From contig JADLZK010013183.1 in the NCBI GenBank assembly GCA_015847255.1, forward strand, positions 95,375 through 159,374: DNA of 64,000 bases. The letters are read 5' to 3'. The DNA comes from Hyparrhenia diplandra. Taxonomy: Eukaryota > Streptophyta > Magnoliopsida > Poales > Poaceae. Each line of letters begins with the position of its first letter. The first letter of the stretch is position 1. Positions 33,325 to 46,784 of the stretch are shown here, piece after piece. The notes under the pieces were generated by a model that had not been told where the DNA came from, made no database searches, and saw only the letters and a program-made list of their open reading frames with translations. Position numbers and translations under genes: made by a program.

Positions 33325-35195
33325 TCATTGCCGGAGCGATGCACGAACATACATCGGGCCATCCATTTTGAGCGTGATCATGGGCCGGACACCAACGGTA
33401 GCATTGGCTTCCCACATCTCAAATCTGAAGAGGTAGAGCAGCACCGCCGCGAAGATCTTCATCTGCCTGTACGCGAACTCCTTTCCCAAGCAGACGCGAG
33501 GCCCTGCCTGTTCAGCACACGACGACAGGCTAAACACGTCACCATGCTGCATTTGGTGAAGATCTTCATACTGCAACGTGTGAAGAAGATTGATTGTCAC
33601 GACTCACAACGAACCTGGAAAGCAGTGAACTTGAAGGGGCTCTCGGGGACGAACACGCCGTCGTCGTCGAGCCACCTCTCCGGCCGGAACTCCTCGGCGT
33701 CCGCGCCCCACAGGAACTTCATCCTACCCATCTGGTACGGCTGGTAGTTCACCATGTCTCCTTTCTTGACAGCGTAGCCGTCCGGTAACGTATCATCAGA
33801 AAAGCAATGCTTCACATCCTGCATTTTGATTTTTTCTTTTTTTTTGATTCGATAGCACGCCCCATAAATTGCAGCGATAGTGACGCAGATAAGATAATAA
33901 CAGCACACGGCGTATGGTGCCAAATGCACAAAGCTGGTGGAAGACGCCGATGTTGGTGTCAACTTACGATGGGCACAGCCGGGTAGAGCCGGAGCGTCTC
34001 CGTCAGCACCGCGTGCAGGTACTGCATCCTGCTGATGGCGTCCTCGGTTAACAAGGCGACGAACTCCTGCACGCCGACGTCGACGTCGCCGTCGCCCGTG
34101 GTGGCGGCACGCACCTCCCGTGCGACCTTGTCCTGGATGTGCTGGTTCCTGCAGAGCACGTAGAGGAACCACGACAGGGTGCCCGCCGTGGTGTCACGGC
34201 CGGCGACGACGAAGTTGAGGATGATGTCCCGCAGGTACTTGTTGTCGAAGCAGCCGGGATCGCTCTCCCGCTCCAGCAGGAACCTCGACAGGATGTCCTC
34301 TTTCTTGGCCTGCGAGAAATCGAGATAAATCACAACCGTGTCAAAAATAAAACCCGGCAGAAATCCAGATGGGCGAGGCTGCTGCAGAGAGCTCACGAAT
34401 TCTTGTTGGTCTCTGCTCATCTGCTCGATCTTCCTGTCGATGACGCCGTACACGAATCCGTCAATGGTGCGGATGGACTCCTTCATGGCCGCCTCCGACG
34501 AGATGTTGAGGCGCCTCTTGAGTTTCCACAACAGGTCGAAGAAGCGGTACAGGACCTGCTCGCTGGCGTCGTCGAACGCCCTGGCGAACGCCGCCGCGTC
34601 CTCGTCGCAGCAGCCGGACAGCACGCCCAGGCGGACCCCGAACCCGACCGTGAAGATGGAGTCGAGCGTCGAACGCATCAGCAGGTCCGCCACATCCAGC
34701 CTCTCCCCGGCGCCGGCGGCCACGGCCACGATCCCGGCCATCTCCACGGCCGTGTCGCGGAACACGCCGCTGCTGTAGTCGCGCAGCACCCGCGTGGAGA
34801 ACTCGTGGCTCGCGACCTTCCGCTGGTGCCGCCACATGGCGCCGTCCACGTTGAAGATGCCGTCGCCGAGGAGGTCCTCCAGCACGTCGTGGAACATGGC
34901 CCCTTGCCGTAGTTGGCGAAGTTGGTCTTGAGCATGTACTCCACGTTGGCGGGCTCGACGGTGTACACGTAGTTGCAGGTCGGGGTGAGCATGCGGAAGG
35001 TGCGGTACCTTTTGGCGAGCTCCGTCTGGTACTCCATCAGCCGGCCGAAGTTGAGCAGCTGGTGGAACATGGTGCCGCCACGGGCGGGTACTTCCGATTC
35101 TTGCCTCCCCCGCGGCGCCGGCGCGCGACGTAGAGAGCCAGGAGGAGCAGGGACAGCGCCAGGAGAGCGGGTGGGCTCAGCAGTGGGGAGTCCAT
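33325..35195 (-). CDS. Cytochrome P450, CYP704 family (copy 1, frame-disrupted)
   Basis: ER-anchored monooxygenase of the CYP704 family, whose characterised plant members hydroxylate long-chain fatty acids at or near the omega end. Coding exons are 34397-35195, 33968-34309, 33615-33818 and 33325-33507, all with gt/ag borders. The protein starts MDSPLLSPPALLAL, a hydrophobic anchor. Motifs seen: DLLGDGIFNVDG, I-helix AGRDTTAG (about 302-309), K-helix ETLRLYP (about 371), FRPERW (about 425) and heme loop AGPRVCLGKEFAYRQMK with Cys at about 455. A base is missing near 35076 and another in the C run 34900-34903. Corrected length is 509 residues, normal for the family. It is tandem to the next P450 on the same strand. 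The substrate is inferred from the family. Confidence 0.88.
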
Positions 35196-35956
35196 GGCCG
35201 ACCTTGAGCTCTGCCCGAAGGTGGATGAAGCTGTCGGAATGGACTGAGCGATTTGGGAATTGGGACTGGGGAGTACCTTCGCGATTTGCTGTGATGAGGA
35301 CTAGCTGGGGCAGCAGCACCGCAGCGTCAGAGATAAGATGGATTGAGATTTGAGACAACAACTGACCCAGACAAACCATCACGCATCAACTGTTTTTGTT
35401 TTGCTTTGATGAGGGTCTGCGACGACAGCAAATTCCTTTTCAATGACAATATCTCCATATTCTACAGAAAAATGGAGCTTACAGAGTCATGTGGTGAACT
35501 GAATTCTCTCGTCTCTGAATTCTGAAATGCGAGGGCCTCTTGAAAATTCTGCAAGACAAACATATTTTAGAAGAGTCAGGCAGCAAGTGGACACAGTTGA
35601 CTGATTAAAATCCATCTAGAGAATTTTAGATGAGACAGAGAAGAAGAGCACAACTGCAAGAATCTTTGAAGAAAAACAACACGACAGAGCCAAAACTGGA
35701 GGCGTACAAATGTAAACTTCTTCTCTGTCGCGACAAGGATGCGGCAGCGTGCTGCTCGGCATGGCAGTGGCGACTGGCGAGGCCAGGCTGCCCGCCTCGC
35801 ACGGTGGTGGCTTGACCTGCCGCGCCCAGCAGCGACCTGAGCACAACGACGGGGATTTGTTGGAGGAGGGTTTTTTTTGTTTCGAATTGATTTGTTGGAG
35901 GATATTTGTTTTTTGTCAATATGCTAGAGTTGCTCCAACCTCTTGAAAACTCTTCT
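35196..35956. other. 5' flank of P450 copy 1
   Basis: Probable promoter region of the minus-strand P450, then AT-rich spacer. No other gene. Confidence 0.3.
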
Positions 35957-36194
35957 ACACCCTCCGCTCCAAAAAAAAAAAAGACGTTTTGGGTTTTAAA
36001 TGCCACGAGTTTGACTCGATTTGTACAAAATACGTGTAATATTTATATCTCTCAATAAATTTATTAAAAAACTAGACTTAAAAAGACCTTTTTCGATGAT
36101 ACTAATTACTTAGCATAATTATTTATATATTTTAATATATAATTGCCTTGTTTCTCGAGAAGCGAAAAAGCCTTTCTTTTTTAGACGAAGGGAG
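35957..36194. mobile_element. Stowaway-like MITE
   Basis: The left end accctccgctccaaaa follows TA, and the right end tagacgaagggag is followed by TA. It is 238 bp long and AT-rich, with inner termini inversely similar (aaagacgttttggg and gcctttcttttttagac). Confidence 0.65.
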
Positions 36195-37825
36195 TATGTG
36201 TCTATCTGTCTTCTAATTCTTGTATTTATTTATGCTGTTTTGTATCCATATGCTCCATAGAACTTTCTTGTATTTCCAATTCATACAGGATTGCAAGTGA
36301 CATGCAACTCTAATCCTATGTTTTATATTGGGATTTACTATATTTCAGTCGGCGAAATAAAAAAAATTTTCAGGCAATGAACACGAGAAAATCACATATA
36401 TATTATGCGAACATCCATTTAAAAACATTGTAGAACATTGCTCGCATACACTATGCAAACATTACATCACGCCGCTTGAACAACAAAAAAACTCCAGGCA
36501 TCTATCGTATGTACCAAAACATCGGAAAAAATGTTATAGAACATCACATATATCTATGCGAACATCGCATTAAACATAAATAGACCTTGCCCTGAAATCC
36601 ACCAAGAATTTCAGGCGACCGTAGTATAGGAAAAGTGTTTAGATTTCCTATGTTCTAAGAAAAGAGTTTGTTTTACCTTGTTGAATTTTTGTCGTACTTT
36701 TTGCTTTTTTATCCTCAAACTTCAAATCCAAATATCTTACATGTATCCTTTTTTAAAGTGTTTTTGATGATCTTCTTGTCTTATTTTAAATGTTCAATAC
36801 TTGATAAGGCTGTTAGATGGCAATAATGCCTCTAAGCTTCTACAAATTTTGAAAAGAATACTAGAGATAGAGGGATATGATAATTAAAAAAAATAGAACT
36901 CACGAAAAATATCTTTGGTAGCTTCCAAAAAAGCTTTTAGGAAGATGGAAAATTATCGAAAAACTATCAAAATTCCAAAAACACTAATTGTAATCTAAAC
37001 ATGCTTTCAAAACTTTTTCATAATTAACATAAGACATGACCAACACAAATGCGTAACATGAATGCATCAAAACTTCTCGTATTTTTGCGGAACCAAGTTT
37101 TTAGAGCAAATGCAGACATTGATTAGAATGTTTTGAATATTCCTAGATTTTTTGTTTATATATATTCAGATTTCCTAGAGCTAGATCTAATTTTTAGCTT
37201 CTGAATATATTTTCACAAGTTCTGAATATTTTTTCTGTGATTTTTGATCTGTAGGTTGTGAATAAAAACTAGATTGCGAGAAATTCAAGAGTGTAAAATG
37301 GATTAGAGCCGTTGGTAGATAGTGTTTGGATTGGACTCTGTTCTAGTATCCCAAGTAGAGATGGACATTCGCTTTGTTATCTTGGTATTTGATACGTGTC
37401 ACACAAGATCTCGGACCCAAGTAACCAGTTCAGCAGGTTACCTTAAGTATGCAATGGCACAGGTTGATAGAAACGTGACACTAAGCTTAATCCCTGCCAC
37501 CAAAGGAAGCAAGCTCTGCCAGATCATCCATCTACTGCCAGCGGTTTTGAACCCGCCATATACGCCCCCATGTTAACGCGAGATATCTTGGAACTGTTTA
37601 AAGATTTAAGATCATACACGTGTATGGCCGAAGCCGAAGGTAGCTTTTTCAGTTTTCTTTTTGGTGAGAGCACGGAGACGATAGTAACAACTACTAACAA
37701 TTAACACTGACAACTTTATTAGCACTGAATGATCACTTATCAGCTAGCTCCAATCGCCTGAAGATAATCCGATGCTATATACGCACATACAACAAAATGG
37801 GCAGCAGCGGTTTTGAAATGCCTCA
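36195..37825. other. AT-rich intergenic between the P450 copies
   Basis: Words such as tatgcgaacatc recur at about 36405 and 36550, suggesting a weak local repeat. No gene is seen. Confidence 0.3.
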
Positions 37826-39663
37826 TCATCGCCGGAGCGACGCACGAACATAGAGCGGGCCATCCATTTTGAGAGTGATCATGGTTCGGTAACCCACGGT
37901 GGCGTTGGCATCCCACATCTCAAACCTGAACAGGTAGAGAAGCACAGCCGCGAAGATCTTCATCTGTCTGTACGCGAATTCTTTTCCCAAGCAGATGCGA
38001 GGGCCAGCCTGCACAAGCACAACAAACAAGCAACAGGCCAAACACGTCACATGCTGGATGCTGCATTTGGTGAAGGACACTGCAAGTGGCAAGGCATGGA
38101 GATTGAATATCGCAACTGACCTGGAAAGCAGTGAACTTGAAGGGGCTCTCGGGGACGAACACGCCGCCGTCGTCGAGCCACCTCTCCGGCCTGAACTCCT
38201 CGGCGTCCGCGCCCCACAAGAACTTCATCCTGCCCATTTGGTACGGCTGGTAGTGCACCATGTCCCCTTGTTGACCGCGTAGCCGTCCGGCAACGTGTCG
38301 TCCGAAAAGCAGCACTTGACATCCTGCAACAATCCCACGAAGTCATCCACCCAAACCCAATCAGTGCGCCGATGACCGATGTGTGGTGCAAAACCAGCTA
38401 GCGTCTGAAGAAAGTGCCGAGTTCCGAACAAAACTCACGATGGGCACAGCAGGGTAGAGGCGGAGGGTCTCCGTCAGCGCTGCGTGCAGGTAGTGCATCT
38501 TGCTGGTGGCGTCCTCGGTCAGGCGCGCGACGAGCTCCGGGGCGCCGAGGTCGCCGTCGCCCGAGACGGCAGCGCGCACCTCCTCCGCGATCCTGTCCTG
38601 GATCTGCTGGTTACGGCACAGAACGTAGAGGAACCACGACAGGGTGCCCGCCGTGGTGTCGCGGCCGGCGATCACGAAGTTGAGGATGATGTCCCGCAGG
38701 TACTTGTTGTCGAAGCAGCCGGGATCGCTCTCCCGCTCCATCAGGAACCTCGACAAGATGTCCTCTTTCTTGGCCTGTCAGGGAAATGTCACTGTGAGAG
38801 AACTGTAGTCTCTCGTGCTCCCGTGCACCCATCATGTATGGAGAGGTGTCAGAGCTCACAAATTCTTGCTGGTCTCTTCTCATCTGCTCGATCTTCCTGT
38901 CGACGACGGCGTAGACGAAGTCGTTGATGGTGCGGATCGACCGCTTCATGGCTGCCTCCAGCGAGAAGTTTAGGAACCTCTTGGCCTTCCAGAATGGATC
39001 GATGAAGCGGTGTAACACCTGCTCGCTGGCATCGTCGAACGCCTTGGCGAACGCGGCGCCTTCCTTGCTGCACCCGGAGAGCACGCCCAGCCTAACCCCG
39101 AACCCGACCGTGAAGATGGAGTCCAGCGTCGACCGCATCAGCAGGTCCTGCATGTCCAGCTTCTCCCCGGCGGCTGCGGCGTCGGCCACGATGCCCGCGA
39201 GCTCGGCAGCCGTGTCGCGGAACACGCCGGTGCTGTAGTCGCGCAGCACCCGCGTGGAGAACTCGTGGCTCGCGACCTTACGCTGGTGCCGCCACTTGGC
39301 GCCGTCCACGTTGAAGATGCCGTCGCCGAGGAGGTCCTCGCCCACCTCGTGCATCTTGCTCCCCTTGCCGTAGTTGGCGAAGTTGGTCTTGAGGATGTAT
39401 TCCACGTTGGCGGGCTCGACGGTGTAGATGTAGCTGCTGGTCGGGGTGAGCATGCGGAAGGTACGGTACCTGTGGGCGAGCTCGGTCTGGTACTCCATCA
39501 GGCGGCCGAAGTTGAACAGCTGGTGCAGCACGGTGCCGGCCACCGGCGGGTAGCTCCGGTTCTTGCCGCCGCCGCCGGCGTGGCGCCGGAGCGCGAGGTA
39601 TAGCACTAGGAGGAGAGCAAGTATCAGGGTGACCACCGTGGGCTGGCTCGGCGGCGAGTCCAT
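37826..39663 (-). CDS. Cytochrome P450, CYP704 family (copy 2, frame-disrupted)
   Basis: Tandem paralogue of the gene at 33325-35195, with the same exon layout: 38860-39663, 38439-38774, 38121-38323 and 37826-38008. It starts MDSPPSQPTVVTLILALLL, an ER anchor, followed by the hinge YPPVAGT. Motifs: DLLGDGIFNVDG, I-helix IAGRDTTAGTLSW, ETLRLYP, FRPERW and heme loop AGPRICLGKEFAYRQMK. Exon 1 is intact. The only break is one base missing in the C run 38264-38267, in the third exon in reading order. Corrected length is 508 residues. The I-helix exon is six bases shorter than in copy 1. Expected activity is fatty-acid hydroxylation, from family knowledge. This is the better preserved of the two. 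Confidence 0.9.
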
Positions 39664-40890
39664 GCTCGTCAGCAGAGAGCGCCTGTGTCTCGGCGTTTGG
39701 TTTGGCTGTGGGAGTAGCACTTGTGGATTGCAGTGGTGCGTCGTAGGAAAGTGTGGCGCGGCCGATTAAAAAACCAGGGATCATGTTTCGCGCACCGATT
39801 GAAAAATCAGCCGGTAAGATGGACATACATGCACGACTTTCAGTCAAACAGACAAATATGGCCAACCGCGGTGTCTGAGTTTTGTCCATCAACACCGACA
39901 GCGATTGTAGAGAAATTTGCAAGACAGCATAACTCCGGCGAATTTCTCACCCTGACTAGTGACTCGTGTGGAAGGGTGTGTGAACACGATGGTGAGCTTC
40001 GAATGTAGTACTCGAATTAACGAATTTGGGCAAGTATTTGGGACTCTGCAACTCTTCTCCTCGCAAACTCCACCGTAAATCTAGGTGGAAGTTGGATGTC
40101 AGAGTGGACCCTTAATTAAAAAATGAACTAGAAAGAGATGGCCCCACCCAAAATTTGAATTTCTAAGTCGTTTTTTGTCAAAATCCAATGGATGTCCAAA
40201 TTAGATTGAGCTTCCACCTATGACCGTGAAGCGCCCACTTAAATCTGAAGTTTGTGGAACACCTCTTTAGGTGCTCTCGCAGGCTCACACTTTTTTCTCG
40301 ATATGTGTGTTTGGACCTAAAACCGTTTGACAAGAAAACATGGGCGGCGTAGAAAAATGTGGAACGGAAGCAGTCCCAAACAGCCCCTTATATGAGTTTT
40401 TTTTTGTTCCAAAATGAGCAAAAATGGAGTGCAAGGATAAGTAATTTTAATTAGAGTATTGAATTCGAACCACGACTGCAAATATTTAATTGTAGTTGCG
40501 CATAGGAGGCACATGTTCATGGATAGTGTTGTCAATTTAACGCGGATGTCAATTTTCAGACCTGGTTAGATGCGTCAATTGTTTTTTTTTTTTTGGACAA
40601 GTCTGATTTTAGAGAAACGAGGATATAAGTAAAACAAAGCCTAAAAGTAGCACGTTCATCAGACCTGGTTAGATGCAATTGTTTCATGTTGGTATTACTG
40701 GAACAGTAAGTCAGTAAACCATCGAGGATCTATCACACATCTCTCAACATGAAATTATTATTTTTTTCTCAAATATGCAAAAAGATTTGAGCATCATGTA
40801 TTTTTAGAAAGGGCGGCAAAAACTTTGCCATGATTTTTATTATTTTTAATAAAAGAAAAGATTCAAGTGCTAGCCCAGTTTTTGACTAAA
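39664..40890. other. 5' flank of P450 copy 2 and AT-rich spacer
   Basis: No gene recognised. A fragment near 40375-40390 (cccaaacagcccc) resembles a MITE end, but no partner end was found. Confidence 0.3.
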
Positions 40891-40899
40891 AACGGTCAA

Positions 40900-41310
40900 A
40901 AACTTTCCGGATGGAAAAAAGGATATACAATAAGACACCTAGGTACCAAGTCTACTCAACTTCACGCCACAACTAAAGACTCACCCAACTCCACAAGTAT
41001 GAACCACTTAAACAACTCAACTAACAACACGGATGGAAAACAAGGATATACAACACAGAAAAAAAAAACACCGGTTATACAACACACAACACGGTCAAGG
41101 TCCACCACCACTTAAGGTTCCAACAGGAAGCCGCCGATAAACGAACGCCACCAACGACATGAGCGGGGAAACACGGATAGACACTCCCACCGAGAAAAAA
41201 AAAACACAACACACACAACAAGGTCACCACGCCACCACCACTTGGGAGATCTAAAAAAGGAAGCCGTTGAGAACCATCGTCCCAACAATGAGCGGGAAGT
41301 CGGAGCGACC
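40900..41310. repeat. Diverged local tandem repeat
   Basis: Blocks containing ggatatacaa(c/t)a recur at about 40920 and 41043. A longer phrase (caccaccactt...aggaagccg) recurs at about 41104-41135 and 41233-41266, after poly-A and acaacacacaaca runs. This makes about two diverged units of 125-135 bp. Confidence 0.45.
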
Positions 41311-44300
41311 TCTGAGACTCCCCACACTAGACTTTCCTTATCAAGTTGCACACCCACAGCCAGAGCGATCCCCCCTCGGGGTTGCCGTAGAAAATCACGT
41401 CGGCGGCACCGTTGAGAACTCAAGATCCAGCCCCAACTGCCGCGGGGACCTCCCCTCACCCAAGCGCCACAACTACTACCCACAGGACTTTATTTGAAAT
41501 CTTCTAGAGAGCATCACCTCCGCCCGCCAAGCCGAGATCACTACCACCATCGTGACAACTCAAGACCTCAGCCCCATGGGCCCCTCCAACCCCACGTTTT
41601 CACTCAAGGCACCACCACGGCCACCCAATGTCCCAGGCATCACCACAAGCCGACCACCACCCTATCCCTGAAACCGGTCTCCGGACACGCCTTCAAGGAG
41701 GCACGATTTAATCACTGCCAGTCGCGCCCTGTCCACCATCTGGGTTTTCACTCAAGAATCCCAGCGCCATGGGGAATCCACCTCGATCCCCCCGCCAATC
41801 CTTCGCCTCCACCCATTGTTGCTACGGGAGAGGTAAGGCACCACCAGCAATCAACTAAGCTTTTGCCCTACTACCATCGGCGCCATACCCGATATCGCCC
41901 GTTGCGAGGGGAAGAGAACCACCAGCCATCTTACTTTTATGTCGCCATTGTTGCTACGGAGTGTAATTTCCTTTAGAAACAACTTCTGTATCTTTTGTCA
42001 GGTTCACTTCGGCTACAATTTGTTAGGCCTGCTTGGTAGTTCCAAAGAACCACTTAGTATGCTGGACCTCATGATAGTTCTGTGACCGACCAGTGTTCAA
42101 AGCACTTCTGGGGTTCTTTAGGTACCAATCCCTTTTCTACGCAATATGCTTTCTGGGTCCCTTCCGCAAAAAAAAAGGGGTGCTTCTCCGCTGCTCGGTG
42201 CTATGTTTTGAGTGTGGCGGTCAATGGTTAGCGGCGGGAACCCAGCAAGCCCTGTTCTGTTAACCTTTAAGCAAGTGTTATCTAGTGTCACGGCATGCCT
42301 ATCTTCATTTTGCCCCCGGATCATCGTGTAGCTACCAGCGCAATATTGCTGAATAGAAATGGCGACTCAAGCTAGGTTCCACAGGGATACCGGCTGCAGC
42401 AAGCCTTCGGCTTCTCCTCCTCAACTCTTCTGATATAGTGTTATCACAAAGTAAAGCAATAATGTACGTCATTTATAAAGGGCTCTGATTATAGATATTA
42501 TCGTGGATTGCCTTCCATTTCGTATACCATATGTATTGTCCACATCCCACAATGTCACCAAACAAAATGTCTTCCCTGATAGCTTCATGTCTTCTATGGG
42601 ATAAACCTCATGTCAAATGCACTTGAATGTGTCGGTTTGTTAGGGATGTTGATTGAGCAGGCGTCGATCGTGGATGGGTTAATCTGGCGGGATATGTATC
42701 CATCGTCCATTTCACCGTACAATGTCTTGATCTGATATTTGACACCGAGCTTTTTAGCTGGGGATGCACAGTATTTGTTGATTTCTTTTAAACATATAAA
42801 TATAAAAGCATGGGGCCTATATACGTTAACGCATCAAATGTCTTCGTCCATAATCGATTCATATATATTTCAATATTTTACATTGTCTACTTCCAGGCGA
42901 AAACATTCTGATATTTTTTTAAAATATGTATTTCTAGAAGCATTTAAGGAAAACATAGTTTACGTTAACCATATGTATCATACATACTAGATCAAAAGCA
43001 GATGTCCCTCCAGGATTCATGAATATATAAATGATAAACACCCTTGGGTTCTTCCAGGCGAAGAACCGCTTCAATCATAATGACACTAGTATCATATGAG
43101 CAAAAGGATGTTATAATCAGAATAGAAAGAATATTCCGTAATAAAATACTCCTAATCATATATGTAATGAATACTACAATTAGTGCAATACATCTAGCTA
43201 TCATGGCAAGGTTGGATTACTTCAATGCACAGGGCAAGCATTACCAATAACAACCACAAAAAAACTTGATCATTCATCCAAGCATAAGAGCGACTAGTAG
43301 TGACATCACCTAGGGACGATTCCAAAGGACTCCGATATTTGAAAAGACCTCATCTACCCACGGCCGGAAGATAGGGTGCAATTTGGGATAACGGAAGGTA
43401 TAAACACCACGTTCCCACAAATTACTTATCACCCACATAGTGATCATCTATACGGATGCTACACAATTCCATGCATAAAAATTAAAGCAATCTTACTAAA
43501 CTAAACATATAATCATCCATACCATAAAGCCATACAATATGTATATTTTAATTATATAGATCAAAGCCATAACAATGTATATCAACCATACCTCTCATTG
43601 GACTATAAAAGGGGAAGCACCAATGCTTTCTTGCAGCCTTGACTATCCCGGGAACTCAAGATGAACTTGATCTTGAACTAGAACTTCGAGCCAAGTTAGT
43701 TAGGGGGCTACTTCTAGTAAGATGAACTAGGGCAAGGTTTAGACTAGTATAACTCCATAATTTTTATTTATATTAATGAATATATATAACAAAAATCTTT
43801 CATATATACTTTTAATACCCTCATCTTCTTAGATAATTAAATCATGAGCGTGAACAATTAGACAAATTCAAACCATTAAATAAAAGGAAAGATAGACCTC
43901 AAAGTTTAGTAAATCATTTCATATGTTTTTTTGCTCCAAGGGTATATATATAAAAATGCGAAAGCCTATTTTATATTTCGATAGATTAATAATCACCACA
44001 AAAAAAATCTAACATTACTTATCCTGCTCATTTTCTACAATGTTTTAGTCCACTTTTATAATTAGGAATAATTCCACGGTCAATTCCTTTGCATAAACCG
44101 TCTCATACTCCACAGAGATTTGGGACTTTCTCCATTCTTCTAAGCATTTATCTATCAAGTCCAAGGAAAACCAGAATACCAAAACTCGTAGGAATTATTC
44201 GGTTAGAATCCCATAAACCATGTTTATGTCTTTGTCTTGAGCCCATCCCGACATGTGTATTTAGAAATTCACTTGTCTATATTTTTTGTATAACACCGGC

Positions 44301-44410
44301 AAGTAGTTGACCCGGTTTTAGAGTTAAGGCAGAAAAAACGGGACTTCGAACTGAGAAGAAAAACTTGGGGAGGAAAAAGCAAACTTCAACCATAATTAAA
44401 ACAGTCCAGA
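41311..44410. other. Intergenic, C-rich repeat-like then AT-rich
   Basis: The stretch 41311-41980 is C/A-rich with caccacc words and an open frame but no domain. It looks like transposon-derived sequence I cannot classify. The stretch 42000-44410 is AT-rich, with no gene or clear element. Confidence 0.3.
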
Positions 44411-44968
44411 AGGCCGAATGTTCCAATTAAAGCCCATTACGGGGTTAAAGGTGGCCCATGTTTTGTTACTAAATAATAATTTGGAGGAGGTGGCCCAGGG
44501 AAAGCCCACGCCGCTCCTGGCATTAGCGCCCCAGGACAATTTGTCGATCTGACGCCAAATGACTGTGGTAACTGTGGTCTGTGACATGGTCCGCGGCCCC
44601 AACCCATTCCTCGACTCGGCGGCCAGCCTTGCTGAGCAGCAGCTGCTCTGTGCGAAGTGGATCTCTGGTGAAAAATTACCGGTTAGCTGCGGTGGTGGCG
44701 CTTTGGATGGCATTCAGGGCGTTGGAGCCATCCGGTGGAAGATTTTTGAATCAAGGCATGGAAGCCGAGGATACACTGGAATGGGGAATTTCTCGACCGT
44801 GCCACCGGATGTCTAGTCCAGAGCGGATCCGTTTTAGTTTTGTACGGCTTTTTTAAATTGGAAAGTGTGTTCAGGTTCAGTATTTTGTTGCATCTTGCAG
44901 GTTCAAAGCCATATTTTGTTGGCGAGATGCATCGACCGACAAGACGAAATATATAATGAGCGGCATCT
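44411..44968 (+). repeat. Tandem duplication, unit 1
   Basis: Matches 45066-45729. Shared landmarks are gttccaattaaag, gtggcccatgttt, gaagccgaggatac, ccggatgt(c/t)tagtccagagcg, gttgcatcttgcaggttcaa and cgaccgac. Confidence 0.65.
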
Positions 44969-45065
44969 AAAAAAAATTTGATCGGTTTTAGAGTACTATT
45001 GTCAAATTTTCATTCAAATTTAAATACACATATGAAAAGCAAACTTTTTCGAACTTAAAATTTGC

Positions 45066-45729
45066 AGAAGGATATGTTCCAATTAAAGAACATTACGTAG
45101 TTTCTAGGTGGCCCATGTTTATTATTACTAAATAATTTCTATGGCCCAGGACATTTAAGTTTTTCCTGCTTTAATGCCGTTGGCGCGTCTATATAACAAC
45201 GCTCAGTGAAGGAATAAATAGTAGATCCAACATTAGGCACAAATATTAATCAAAAAATAAACCATGAATTATCGTCGTCATCGTCAATATAAAATTAATA
45301 TGGCGGCATACTAAACTCAAGTAAACTGTAATCTCTATATGACTGTGATCTGTGGGTTCCTGGCCATTTGCCCCATTTTATTAATTCACTCGGCGGCATG
45401 CATGCTGAAATTATGAGATTCTTTGTGCCCACAAAGCACTGTTTAAAATTAAAGGGAGGCGGTGGAGCGATCGATCGCATTCTTTTTTTTTTCTATGCAC
45501 ATCCGGTGGCGTTTGATAAGGGCATTGAAGCCGAGGATACCTGGGCAGTGAATTCAGCGACCGTGCCATCGGATGTTTAGTCCAGAGCGAGTCCGTGCAT
45601 TTTGTACGGCTGAAGCATAAATTTTGATTCAGGTTTCAGGTTCAGTATTACGTTGCATCTTGCAGGTTCAAAGCCAAGGTTGCAGACGAGTAGCCGACCG
45701 ACTAGACGACCGAAAAATTGAGCGGCGTT
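45066..45729 (+). repeat. Tandem duplication, unit 2
   Basis: Second, diverged copy of 44411-44968, offset about 655-760 bp. The middle part (about 45180-45460) is replaced or expanded relative to unit 1. Confidence 0.65.
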
Positions 45730-46375
45730 AATGATAATTTGGAACAAAGTACGTAATAGTAAAAGTTGTATATTGTTTTTCAAATTTAAATACAAATATG
45801 AATAAAATGTCTAGTTTGAACTATAATTTTTTAGAAAATCAAATACAGATAATTTAGAATATAACAAGTGTCTATTTAATTTGTTTATTTTTATAAAACT
45901 ATAAATAAAGATTTAGCTACGAATTTGGATTTCATTTTAAAACTACAAAAAAGTTTCGCTCAACGTTGACAGGGAGAATCTATTCGGAGCCGCATTCCTC
46001 CGTCTAATTTGATCGAGATGCGGAGGATGCTGAACACATGAGAAAGAGTGCTGAACACCTAAGGGAGGAGTGCTGCACCATGAATCTTGAAGCATATTTA
46101 GCGGTCCAGATAACATGTACTGAGCACCTAGGTGCTGCATTGTATATTTTTGCATGCATCCCTCTGCTCGTCGATCCTTTTCCAGCAGCCGCAGTAACTT
46201 CGAGGAACACTGGAGTTAGTAAGTCATACTCCTAACGGCTACTAGCAGTAGCAGGAAAACAGTAACTTCTATTGTCTCCTCTGGTACCTATCGATCTATA
46301 GTCATCTCCGGTTCAAAGCTCTCTTTGTTTTTTGACTCTTTTTATTTACCGTCTCCAACATATTTTACTCGGAGG
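45730..46375. other. AT-rich spacer
   Basis: No gene. A patch at 46010-46135 has recurring gctgaacac/gagcacctaggtgctgc words that may belong to a small unidentified repeat. Confidence 0.3.
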
Positions 46376-46470
46376 TACTACCTCTGTCATTCTTTTGCAT
46401 CCATACCCATACCCCTTATTAATCTCTCATCAACTATTAATAACTTATAATTAGAATGGAGGGAGTAGTA
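46376..46470. mobile_element. Short Stowaway-like MITE
   Basis: The left end tactacctctgtcattc and right end gaatggagggagtagta are imperfect inverses. The interior is only about 65 bp, so this is a deleted derivative. Confidence 0.5.
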
Positions 46471-46784
46471 TAAGAGACTGTACATGTCTTATGTGTGTAA
46501 TAATGCAGATTTTAAAAGGTTAGAAGATAACATTCTTTCTAGTTTCAAATTATTTGACGTTTCAAAGGAGATAAACTAGTTTTGAAATAACTTCAGTTCT
46601 TGTGCAAAACGAGTATCAGAGTTATGGTGAGCAGGAGCCAGAGGGGAGGAACTATCATTCGCAGTCATCACTCAGTTGACAAGAGAACGGCGTACCCAAG
46701 AATTCCGTAGTGCTAGTACCGTTGGCAACTCGGCATTCCCGGCGCATTTGTCACTGGCATTTCCGCCCGGGCTAACACGAGCAT

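Noticed and set aside
33325..39663. Calling both P450s pseudogenes
   Set aside because: Apart from one or two 1-nt run-length differences, all motifs and splice sites are intact, and the same error type affects every gene in the window.
41494..41976. 160-codon plus-strand open frame
   Set aside because: His/Pro/Thr-rich low-complexity translation of a caccacc-rich stretch, with no homology I can recognise.
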